Origin: VGBO01 sp964453335
GTDB taxonomy: Bacteria; Actinomycetota; Acidimicrobiia; Acidimicrobiales; CAIXPF01
Assembly (NCBI GenBank): GCA_964453335.1
Contig: CAYVOK010000001.1
Location: 207,227-271,226 of the forward strand
DNA: 64,000 nt
Direction: 5' to 3'
A model generated the notes under the pieces. That model was not told the origin of the DNA and made no database searches. It worked only from the letters and a program-made list of their open reading frames with translations. Of the stretch, positions 33,495 to 40,772 are shown piece by piece. The first letter of the stretch is position 1, and each line of letters starts with the position of its first letter. Position numbers and translations under genes: made by a program.

Positions 33495-34040
33495 ATGTCA
33501 AGCGAATATCTTAATAATAAAGCTTTTGAAAAAATAATAATGAAATACCAAAATGCTCAACGCATAAAAGAAAAAATAAAGATATTAAGAAGCGAAATAG
33601 AATGGCAAAAAAATAACTCCAAAAAGCTAAAAAATCCATTAAATATTTGCGAATCAATTTTAATTGAAGCAGAACAAGAATATAAAGATGCTCAATCAAT
33701 TTTAGCAACTGCTTTTTATACTCTTAGCCATAACATAGTTCGTTATGCTAAATTTAGCCATATAGATGATGATGATGCAGTTCAAGAAGGAGTTTTAATT
33801 TGTTTTGAAAGAGCTGAAAAATTTGATCCACAAAAAGGCAAAGCTTTTAACTATTTAACAACTTGTATTTTGAATCATTTTAGACAACTTTGGAGATCTG
33901 CTAGAAATTATAATGATTTAAAACGTCGATATAGTGATATAATCAAAATTAAATTAGGTTTCGATGTAGTTACAAGAAATAAAGATAACCCAAACGCAGA
34001 TGTGGACAATAATTTTGAAAATTTTTATCAAAAAAGATAA
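33495..34040 (+). CDS. gp55: Late transcription sigma factor, gp55-like
   Basis: 181 residues, matching T4 gp55 in length (185). DDDAVQEGVLICFERAEKFDPQKGKAFNYLTTC, split across two helices, follows sigma region 2.1/2.2 and the gp55 pattern. There is no region 4, as expected. gp55 directs the host RNA polymerase to late promoters of the TATAAATA type, which occur in this window. The ribosome site is AAGGAG. It lies directly before the gp33 candidate. Confidence 0.85.
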   Translation: MSSEYLNNKAFEKIIMKYQNAQRIKEKIKILRSEIEWQKNNSKKLKNPLNICESILIEAEQEYKDAQSILATAFYTLSHNIVRYAKFSHIDDDDAVQEGVLICFERAEKFDPQKGKAFNYLTTCILNHFRQLWRSARNYNDLKRRYSDIIKIKLGFDVVTRNKDNPNADVDNNFENFYQKR

Positions 34041-34070
34041 TGTTTTGAATAATTTTGAATATAATAATAT

Positions 34071-34307
34071 ATGAGAAAAAGTTTCCTTGAAATATTGGAA
34101 AAGCAAGAATTATTAGATATTCTTGAAAAAAATGGATTAGGAAAAGAAATAGAAGCGCTTTTGTTGAATGAAACAAAAGCCTACACAAAAAAGGGCAGAT
34201 TAAATAAAAGTGGTGCTTGTAGAATATTACAATGCAAGCCAAAAGAACTCGAAGACTTCTTGAAAAAGTGCCGTGATATTGTAAAAGCAGAACAATTCTT
34301 AGACTAA
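34071..34307 (+). CDS. Candidate late co-activator, gp33-like
   Basis: 78 residues. The stretch GRLNKSGACRILQCKPKELE looks like a small helix-turn-helix and recalls the short gp33 proteins of T4-like cyanophages, from memory. Its position 30 bases after the gp55-like gene supports this: gp33 bridges polymerase and sliding clamp in late transcription. No ribosome site is evident, so it may be translated by coupling. Confidence 0.45.
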   Translation: MRKSFLEILEKQELLDILEKNGLGKEIEALLLNETKAYTKKGRLNKSGACRILQCKPKELEDFLKKCRDIVKAEQFLD

Positions 34308-34925
34308 TCCAAGATCAGGACTGTTCTGGTTGCAAACTACACAGTATGCTCTATCGTATCTCATAGTACATGTAACACGGCAAACATCCTGATCATTCAT
34401 ATCTAAATCGCCAAAATCTATCTCAGTAGGGTAGCAGTTGGCGTAAGCCCATCTTTCAATCTCGCTTCCATATCCATCAAAAACATGTATTAACATATTT
34501 CTTTTTATTCTGCTTTGTGATTGTCCGTTTACACTTTGCAAATATGGGGCCGGACTATTATAAACAGGGTCATTATAAGATGTTGACATATTGCCTTTAA
34601 ATGCATTGTAATAATAATTTAACCATATCCACATTGGATGCGGCGTGTTAGAGTTTCCTCCAACTGAGTAAGGTATATAATCAAAAAATGTAAACTGAAC
34701 AGGTTTCCATTCAGGTCTGCCGGGATAATAAATTGTTTCTGTCGTGTGTTCTGCCTTTAATTCATTTATTGTTATAGATGGCCTCGCAGCTCTTTCAGGG
34801 ATTATTGGTAGCAAACTTGTGGGGGCTGCGAAATTTTGTATTGATACAAAAAACCTAAATTTTCTTTTGAACACCGCTCCTGGTGCCCAGCCTATTCCCA
34901 TATTAAAGTTACTTATTAGAGCCAT
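34299..34925 (-). CDS. Tail tube protein paralogue (gp19-like)
   Basis: 208 residues. The N-terminus has MGIG...FKRKFRFF and later RAARPSITI, YYPGRPEWKPVQFTFFD and INFGDLD-like IDFGDLDMNDQD, all paralleled in the protein at 35002-35667. The pattern is that of T4 gp19-type tail tube proteins. It may be a second tube protein or a tube-initiator such as gp54/gp48. Separated from its paralogue by a terminator-like hairpin. Confidence 0.75.
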   Translation of the reverse strand: MALISNFNMGIGWAPGAVFKRKFRFFVSIQNFAAPTSLLPIIPERAARPSITINELKAEHTTETIYYPGRPEWKPVQFTFFDYIPYSVGGNSNTPHPMWIWLNYYYNAFKGNMSTSYNDPVYNSPAPYLQSVNGQSQSRIKRNMLIHVFDGYGSEIERWAYANCYPTEIDFGDLDMNDQDVCRVTCTMRYDRAYCVVCNQNSPDLGLV

Positions 34926-34944
34926 TTTACAGCCTTATGTGAAA

Positions 34945-34980
34945 ATACTCCTGCATATTATATTTAATATGCAGGAGTAT
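34945..34980 (-). terminator. 16-bp perfect hairpin between the tail-tube genes
   Basis: ATACTCCTGCATATTA (34945-34960) pairs perfectly with TAATATGCAGGAGTAT (34965-34980), loop TATT. On the minus strand it is followed by TTTTC. It would reduce transcription into the downstream paralogue, giving different amounts of the two proteins. Confidence 0.7.
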
Positions 34981-35001
34981 AAATTTAAGATAAAATTATT
35001 A

Positions 35002-35667
35002 TTAGACTCTGCCGCCGTTCAATCCTGCTGGAGCATTTAGTCCAGGAGGTAGATTTGCTCCGCAAGTAGAACCAAAGCAAGGAGCGGGCTGCGCACCGCA
35101 GAAGTTCTGCCATTTTGCGAACTGATAACGAACAGTAAGTTCGATTGTTGCCTCATCTTGTGTGGCATAATCTAAGTCGCCAAAGTTTACAGCTTGAGGC
35201 CAGCAATCATACAAAGTCCAAGCTTCTAATGCCAAGCCGCCACCATCAAGCATGGTAAGAACGCCTCTGCCGCCGTAATGGGCTCTTGCGCCAACATCGT
35301 AAGCTCTAGCATTCATACGAGGATTAGTGATTCCCCCTGTTGGGCTTAGGAAGTCGTACACATTGGCAATCCAGCTATAAAGAGGTACCAAAGGAGATGT
35401 CTGATCATTTGTAACATCATAGTAGGTTACTGTGATGGATTCAAATGTAGCCTTGCCAGGCAAATACATCTTGCCATGAAGGAAGTTGATTTCAGTTTCT
35501 TCGAAAGTGATATTAGGACGAGCCGCAGATTTTACAAAAGACTCTGGTACTCTACTAATACCCCCAGCGGAGCAAATGTCTTCAACGCTAAAAAGCCATC
35601 TAAATTTTCTCTTAAACATGATGCCTGTGGAGTTACCCAAGGCTCCGATACCCATATTATAAGACAT
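35002..35667 (-). CDS. gp19: Tail tube protein (gp19-like)
   Basis: 221 residues. MGIGALGN, IMFKRKFRW, ARPNITFEE, YLPGKATFESITVTYYD and VNFGDLDYATQDE are in the order of T4 gp19-type tube proteins. The C-terminal 25 residues are Gly/Pro/Cys-rich. It starts 20 bases downstream of the sheath gene with a strong ribosome site (AGGAGAT), the normal sheath-tube order. It forms the inner tail tube. Confidence 0.82.
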   Translation of the reverse strand: MSYNMGIGALGNSTGIMFKRKFRWLFSVEDICSAGGISRVPESFVKSAARPNITFEETEINFLHGKMYLPGKATFESITVTYYDVTNDQTSPLVPLYSWIANVYDFLSPTGGITNPRMNARAYDVGARAHYGGRGVLTMLDGGGLALEAWTLYDCWPQAVNFGDLDYATQDEATIELTVRYQFAKWQNFCGAQPAPCFGSTCGANLPPGLNAPAGLNGGRV

Positions 35668-35686
35668 GTTTATCTCCTATCTAAAA

Positions 35687-38122
35687 TCATGCGGTGCTCA
35701 AAGTTGTGCTTTCGGTGAAGCTGCCAGTTCTGTGCAAGCTGAATTCGATGAATATGAATTCAATTGCACGGGTAGGCTGAACACCGATTCTTGCTCTCAA
35801 TTCGTTTCTATCAATAACGTCTGGTGTGTTAAGTTCTGTATCACACTTGATGAAGTAATCATAAATACCATTGTTAATCTTGACGTTATTTAACACGCCA
35901 GCACAGAGTGATACGAAGTTTGTTCTAACAGCTTCTGTGTTTGGTTCAAAAAGAATATTCTTGGCCAATAGCCTGATTTGCTTTTCGATATAAAATAACA
36001 TTCTGCGAACATTGATTCTATCTAAAGCAGAAACGGCTCTTTGCAATGTCTTTTGTCCCCAAATTACGAATCCTGTTATATTTGGATCTGGATAGATGAC
36101 GATTGGGTTGATGGCATTTCTGTTGCCATACATAGCGTCTCTTTCTGGTCCTGTTGGGATGGCTGCAACATCCTTGATGCCAGGAACGATTCCTCTTGTT
36201 AATCCAGCGGGAGCATACCAAGGGAAGCTGATGCTATCAGAATAAGCGATGGTAGCTAATACTGCGCCGCTAGGTGGTACTGTTACATCAACTTTGTTGT
36301 AATAGTCCCTAATAACGACCCAAGGCCAGTATAGAGCGCCGTAGTCACTGTTTAGTCTTTCTGTCTGATATGGCATCATTCCATTTGACCATTGCTGTAC
36401 CTCTGTCGGAGTTAATCCGGAAGGAGGATCCACAATAGCAAGGCAGTCCTGACGATAATTCTGACAAAGATTGAACATGTTAATAATAACATTTGTCGAA
36501 GAGTTGCCAGGAACCGCTAATAGATCAATATCAATTTGTTCTGGATCAGAGTAAGCGAATAGACCAGAGCCAGCGGTGTAACTACCTACTATTAAAGCGT
36601 CTTGATCATCGGGTGATGTTGGAACTCCGTCTGAACCACCTGATAAAGAATATCCTGTAGAAGTTGGAGCAGGTGGAGAAGTAATTGATTGATTATCAAC
36701 AATTCTAATATAGCTGCTCAAAGCATTGACATATGTTGGAGCGTAGAAATAGGAGTTTTGGTTTTTAGTTAAATTACCAAAAACTTCCATCTGCTCTCCA
36801 TTTACATAAACACCAATATTAAATGAGCCTGCATCACCATTTTGTACTGTAACTTTTGTATAATTACCTTCGATACCGGGGCTATCAGCATATATTGTCA
36901 TAGATGTTGATGTGGATGGAGTTATTGGTCCATTAATTACTCCATATGTTGTTGGTGCAGGAGCAGTATCGTCTGAAGCACCAGAAGGGCTCACGCCGGA
37001 ATTAATATTTGAATTAAAACCAAATACAGTTAATACTGTGCTGGCACTTGTGATTGCAAACTTGCAAGATGCTCCAGCAACTGTTCCTGTGATTTTAACA
37101 GCATTTGCACTTGTTGTGCCTGCTGAAATTGTTAAGCCCTGAACATTCGCTGCTGTGAAAGCTGCTTGCAAAGCTGTTACTAAAAGAGCTGTAGTAGCAT
37201 AGGTATTTCCATTTAGGGATGACAAGGAAACTGTTTGTATGACATCATCAATGGCTGTATTGCCATACCCGCTAGCAATTAGCGTTAATGACATGTTTGT
37301 TAATGATGTGAAATCCCATGTGCCTGCTGCTCCAGCACCATATTTTACTGCTGTTCCTTCTTGAGATGCCACTGCCATGCCTGTTCCAAGTCCGAGCATG
37401 TTGCTAGCAACGCCTGCTACGTTATCTGTGAAAGTGACAGGCCCGCCAATTAGTGGATTCTGAATGCTTAATATTTCCAACTTAGCTGTTGGCCCATAAG
37501 CCCATGTGGTTTTGATGCCAACATTTCCGCCGCTTTCATAGAATTGAATGCCATCAAGATCTGCATCAATCTGAGAATTAAGTTCTGTTACAATTGCTGC
37601 AGCAGTCCATCCATTTGCTACTACGTTGACAGGAGTTGTTGGACCATCGGTATATTTTACTAATGTCAAAATTCTGCTTGATTTAATACCATTTAAAGAC
37701 CATGTGAAAAATAAGTCATTTGTATTTTTGCCATTAGCGATTGTTTGTGTACCCAAAACATCAATAACATTACCAGCAGATAAAACTGAATAGCTGGCAG
37801 TCTTAGCACTTGTTGGACTAAGTGGATCAGTGTCAGCAACACGCACGATGTAGACAGAGTTTGCAGTTTGAAGAGCAGTTTGTGCAGCATAAAGCATGTA
37901 TGGCTGATACGACTGGTTGAGACGAGGATTGCCGAATATTCTTGATAATCCTGTCAAATCGGTTACTTTTGTGGGAGTGTTAATTGGTCCCTTGGAAGCA
38001 AAGCCGACTAATCCAATATCATTCGGAGATGGCTCTGTTGTAAGAAAAGTAAGATCTTTCTCAGTAAACTTTACTGAGGGGCTTATAGTATTAGAAGGTG
38101 GAAACCCTTTAAGTGTTGCCAT
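35687..38122 (-). CDS. gp18: Tail sheath protein (gp18-like)
   Basis: 811 residues, longer than T4 gp18 (659), with extra Ala/Thr/Gly-rich beta domains in residues ~120-480. The N-terminal PSVKFTEKDLTF and GLVGFASKGPINTP and the C-terminal WGQKTLQRAVSALDRINVRR, VNARR-type NVRRMLFYIEK and NNGIYDYFIKCDTELNTP are typical of contractile sheath proteins. AGGAG precedes the ATG. It polymerises around the tube and contracts on infection. Confidence 0.93.
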   Translation of the reverse strand: MATLKGFPPSNTISPSVKFTEKDLTFLTTEPSPNDIGLVGFASKGPINTPTKVTDLTGLSRIFGNPRLNQSYQPYMLYAAQTALQTANSVYIVRVADTDPLSPTSAKTASYSVLSAGNVIDVLGTQTIANGKNTNDLFFTWSLNGIKSSRILTLVKYTDGPTTPVNVVANGWTAAAIVTELNSQIDADLDGIQFYESGGNVGIKTTWAYGPTAKLEILSIQNPLIGGPVTFTDNVAGVASNMLGLGTGMAVASQEGTAVKYGAGAAGTWDFTSLTNMSLTLIASGYGNTAIDDVIQTVSLSSLNGNTYATTALLVTALQAAFTAANVQGLTISAGTTSANAVKITGTVAGASCKFAITSASTVLTVFGFNSNINSGVSPSGASDDTAPAPTTYGVINGPITPSTSTSMTIYADSPGIEGNYTKVTVQNGDAGSFNIGVYVNGEQMEVFGNLTKNQNSYFYAPTYVNALSSYIRIVDNQSITSPPAPTSTGYSLSGGSDGVPTSPDDQDALIVGSYTAGSGLFAYSDPEQIDIDLLAVPGNSSTNVIINMFNLCQNYRQDCLAIVDPPSGLTPTEVQQWSNGMMPYQTERLNSDYGALYWPWVVIRDYYNKVDVTVPPSGAVLATIAYSDSISFPWYAPAGLTRGIVPGIKDVAAIPTGPERDAMYGNRNAINPIVIYPDPNITGFVIWGQKTLQRAVSALDRINVRRMLFYIEKQIRLLAKNILFEPNTEAVRTNFVSLCAGVLNNVKINNGIYDYFIKCDTELNTPDVIDRNELRARIGVQPTRAIEFIFIEFSLHRTGSFTESTTLSTA

Positions 38123-38348
38123 GTTTTTCTCCTGTTCTCAATATATTACTATCTACATATCTAGTTTTTATCAAACCAGATTGCTCTGCTCTCTGTATAT
38201 ATTCAGTAGCTCTCTCTTCTTGCAAATAAAAAATATTTTTTCCTGCTCCAGCACCAGGAATTGTTAAGCTTGTACCGTGACCGGGGGCTCTTGCTGATTT
38301 GATAAATAATGAAACTGGCGTTTGTAACAAATTTGTTATTTCAATCAT
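38109..38348 (-). CDS. Hypothetical protein, 79 aa
   Basis: No family recognised. A small beta-rich protein with a Gly/Pro-rich centre (APGHGTSLTIPGAGAGK). Overlaps the upstream gp15-like gene by 8 bases and the sheath start by 14, indicating coupled translation in the tail operon. Confidence 0.6.
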   Translation of the reverse strand: MIEITNLLQTPVSLFIKSARAPGHGTSLTIPGAGAGKNIFYLQEERATEYIQRAEQSGLIKTRYVDSNILRTGEKHGNT

Positions 38349-39339
38349 TTTTAAATTCCCTACTGCTTTCTTCTATTCTGCTCACTATTTCGCTAATTTG
38401 TTCGTCTATTGCTGAATTACCTATTTCAACTCTGGTTTCCAATATAGCCTTCTCACGTCTAATGGGCTGGGCAACGTAAGTTTCGGCGGTCAAACCAAAT
38501 TGAAATTTTATAACTCGCAATGCTTGATCTCCAGGCTCTGTCTCCAAATTGTTTGCAATAGAATTCAGTTTTACGCCTGTTTCCCAAGTGACTCCCCTTA
38601 CTTTTATATATGCCATAGGGCTAAATTTAGTTACTATTTGTTCAATTATTTGATTCATATCTTCTAATTGCATAGTCCATGCAATCAAGTTATAGCCAAT
38701 ATCAATAGGAATTCCCCTAGCTACACCAAACACAGTATCTTTGTTATATTTCTCTGACACGGTGAAGGTTGGCTTGCCTTTTGCATCAGTCAACCAGTTT
38801 AATGCTTTGTGATAAGTATATCTCTCTTGATTAAAAGTGAAGTCTGTGCTGCTTATTGCTAGCATAGGTAATTTTATCCTATCAACAACGAGTGTGTCAT
38901 CTTTTCTGACATTTTCTTGAACCACAGCAGCTACTGCTCTTTCCTGAGTTGCCCAAATTACAGGCACAGGATGTGCTTTTCCATCGTCATCAATAACAAC
39001 AATATTTCTAAATAAATCCATAACAGCTTCATCTGTACCACGAATACTTTTTGCATAACGATAAATTGTATTTCTATTTGGTACATTTAAATCATTAACT
39101 ATTTGGCCACGTTGAAAAGGGTCTGAATTATTTTCTTGACCATTTCCAGTTTTGTTTATAAATAAATCTTGCATCCAATCATCTGGATTATTCAAACCTA
39201 TATTGTTTTGATTGTCTGGTGGTTGATCACAAAAACCAGGTGGTGGATCAATATTTTCTGAGCGATTCTGAAAATCCAAATCTTTCAGATCATTAAGAGA
39301 GCCACCATAACTGTTAACATTTGGGCCTATAGGCTTCAT
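38341..39339 (-). CDS. gp15: Tail sheath stabiliser/completion protein (gp15-like)
   Basis: 332 residues: an Asn/Asp/Gly-rich ~80-residue head, then a domain with VPVIWATQERAVA, RIKLPMLAISSTDFTFN and IPIDIGYNLIAWTMQ followed by EDMNQIIEQIVTKFSP. The same arrangement occurs in T4 gp15, which caps the tail and joins it to the head. The ATG overlaps the TGA of the small upstream ORF. Confidence 0.72.
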   Translation of the reverse strand: MKPIGPNVNSYGGSLNDLKDLDFQNRSENIDPPPGFCDQPPDNQNNIGLNNPDDWMQDLFINKTGNGQENNSDPFQRGQIVNDLNVPNRNTIYRYAKSIRGTDEAVMDLFRNIVVIDDDGKAHPVPVIWATQERAVAAVVQENVRKDDTLVVDRIKLPMLAISSTDFTFNQERYTYHKALNWLTDAKGKPTFTVSEKYNKDTVFGVARGIPIDIGYNLIAWTMQLEDMNQIIEQIVTKFSPMAYIKVRGVTWETGVKLNSIANNLETEPGDQALRVIKFQFGLTAETYVAQPIRREKAILETRVEIGNSAIDEQISEIVSRIEESSREFKND

Positions 39340-39458
39340 TTTTTACCTTCGATTTTCTTGAATGGTTTCTTATTAATTGTAATCAATTCAGGAAAATTTC
39401 TTCTAATTAAATATTCTTTGAAAGTAATGTGATTCAATATTGTTCTATTTCTTTCCAT
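39336..39458 (-). CDS. Possible small gene, 40 aa, coupled to gp15
   Basis: MERNRTILNHITFKEYLIRR then a Lys-rich end. Its TGA overlaps the gp15 ATG (ATGA). It fills the gap between the terminator at 39473-39507 and gp15. The HITFKEYL segment recalls the CTS-like N-termini found elsewhere. There is no ribosome site, so it may be a leader peptide. Confidence 0.4.
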   Translation of the reverse strand: MERNRTILNHITFKEYLIRRNFPELITINKKPFKKIEGKK

Positions 39459-39472
39459 ACAATATATATGAA

Positions 39473-39507
39473 AAAACATGCAGAGATTATTAATCTCTGC
39501 ATGTTTT
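39473..39507. terminator. 15-bp terminator hairpin
   Basis: AAAACATGCAGAGAT (39473-39487) pairs with ATCTCTGCATGTTTT (39493-39507), with A and T runs on both sides. It ends the minus-strand transcript carrying 39526-40227 before the gp15-sheath operon. Confidence 0.88.
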
Positions 39508-39525
39508 AATAAAATAAAAATTTAA

Positions 39526-40227
39526 TTATTTCTTTTTGCGATTCTTCTTAGCCTTTGGAACATAAGACTCAGAAGCCATGCCACCGGGCATAGGCATTTG
39601 AGGCATTCCACCGCCCATTCCACCCATATCACCACCAGCGCCACCACCACCGAATGATGGAACGGCTTGGTCACCCATAGGAGGGCCTTCTTCACCCATA
39701 GCTCCAGAAGGAGGACCGGCTTCTTCTGTGCCTTCGCCTTCGGCTCCCTCTTCGCCTTCCATACCTTCTGCCTTCTCAATGTTCTTCTTAATCATTTTAA
39801 GCAAGTCATTAATAGTATCGGCTCTTGCAGCAGCGTCTTCTCCCTTACTGCGTAAGAAATCCAACTGTGCTTCAATGTCACTAACAGCTTTTTGCATAAC
39901 AGCTTCGGGGCCTTCTGCATCTGCTCCTACGCTAGCATCAACATTCTCTTCTCCTTCGGCTTCTGGAGGAGCCATTCCACCTTCTTCTTGATCTGCTGTC
40001 TTTGGACCTTCATCCATAAATCCTTGTGGAGACATGCCGCCACCGGATGGCATTCCACCACCAGGAGGCATGCTGCCCATGCCACCCAAACTTGGAGCAG
40101 CAGGCATATCGCCACCAGTTTGTCCAGCCATAGGAGGCATAGACATACTTGGATTCATCGGCATGCCACCTTGTTCAAACAACTTGTTGGCTTGAATTCT
40201 TCTATAAAACTCATAAAAACTTTTCAT
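39526..40227 (-). CDS. Gly/Met/Pro-rich acidic protein with CTS-like N-terminus
   Basis: 233 residues. MKSFYEFYRRIQANKLFEQ resembles the T4 capsid-targeting sequence MKTYQEFIAE. Residues ~20-70 are Gly/Met/Pro repeats, 70-110 are acidic, ~110-150 form a helix, then more acidic and Gly/Met repeats and a basic end (PKAKKNRKKK). The acidic, low-complexity make-up recalls prohead core proteins. AAGGTG lies before the ATG. Confidence 0.65.
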   Translation of the reverse strand: MKSFYEFYRRIQANKLFEQGGMPMNPSMSMPPMAGQTGGDMPAAPSLGGMGSMPPGGGMPSGGGMSPQGFMDEGPKTADQEEGGMAPPEAEGEENVDASVGADAEGPEAVMQKAVSDIEAQLDFLRSKGEDAAARADTINDLLKMIKKNIEKAEGMEGEEGAEGEGTEEAGPPSGAMGEEGPPMGDQAVPSFGGGGAGGDMGGMGGGMPQMPMPGGMASESYVPKAKKNRKKK

Positions 40228-40238
40228 TTTTTCACCTT

Positions 40239-40772
40239 TTAAACTATTTTGAAGTCAACTGTTTGGTTCTTACCAACAGAGGTTCCGCTAACATCGTCTT
40301 CTTGGAATCTCTGACATATGAGTTGTAGTCTAACAACCCCATACATTTTGAATTCGCCTGTCTTTCGCTCAATTATAACCCAATTCTCTTTTAAAAATGG
40401 TGTGAATATTCTGGAGCCAATTTTTGGTGCATGGCCCACCGTATTCAATACACTTTTATAGTTCAATTCAAATATCATTTCATCAGGGGAATCAATACCA
40501 AATGCAGTTTGCATATTCTGAGAAGGAACTGGCTCGTATACTGCCCACAATTGCACAGGAACGGGGCTAAACATCTTTGTTCTTGTTTCTAGGTATATTG
40601 GATCAACATTGTTAGTATCAATAAATAGTTCATAATAAAATATAGGAGAGCCACCTTGTTTAATAGACTCTTGGTCCCAATCATTGAACAAACTATGTTC
40701 TGGCAATCCGTCATCGAATTGTTGCATCGATCCAGTTGGGCAATACGGTTTGCCATCGTTTCTGTAAATCAA
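40239..40772 (-). CDS. Neck/connector-like protein (gp14-like, tentative)
   Basis: 177 residues. The arrangement DPIYLETRTKMFSPVPVQLWAV..., FGIDSPDEMIFEL..., then PKIGSRIFTPFLKENWVIIE resembles gp14-type neck proteins in outline only. Translation most likely starts at TTG 40772, which has AAGGAGAAGAA before it and overlaps the upstream stop; no ATG lies nearby. A structural role near the head-tail joint is inferred from context. Confidence 0.45.
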   Translation of the reverse strand: MIYRNDGKPYCPTGSMQQFDDGLPEHSLFNDWDQESIKQGGSPIFYYELFIDTNNVDPIYLETRTKMFSPVPVQLWAVYEPVPSQNMQTAFGIDSPDEMIFELNYKSVLNTVGHAPKIGSRIFTPFLKENWVIIERKTGEFKMYGVVRLQLICQRFQEDDVSGTSVGKNQTVDFKIV

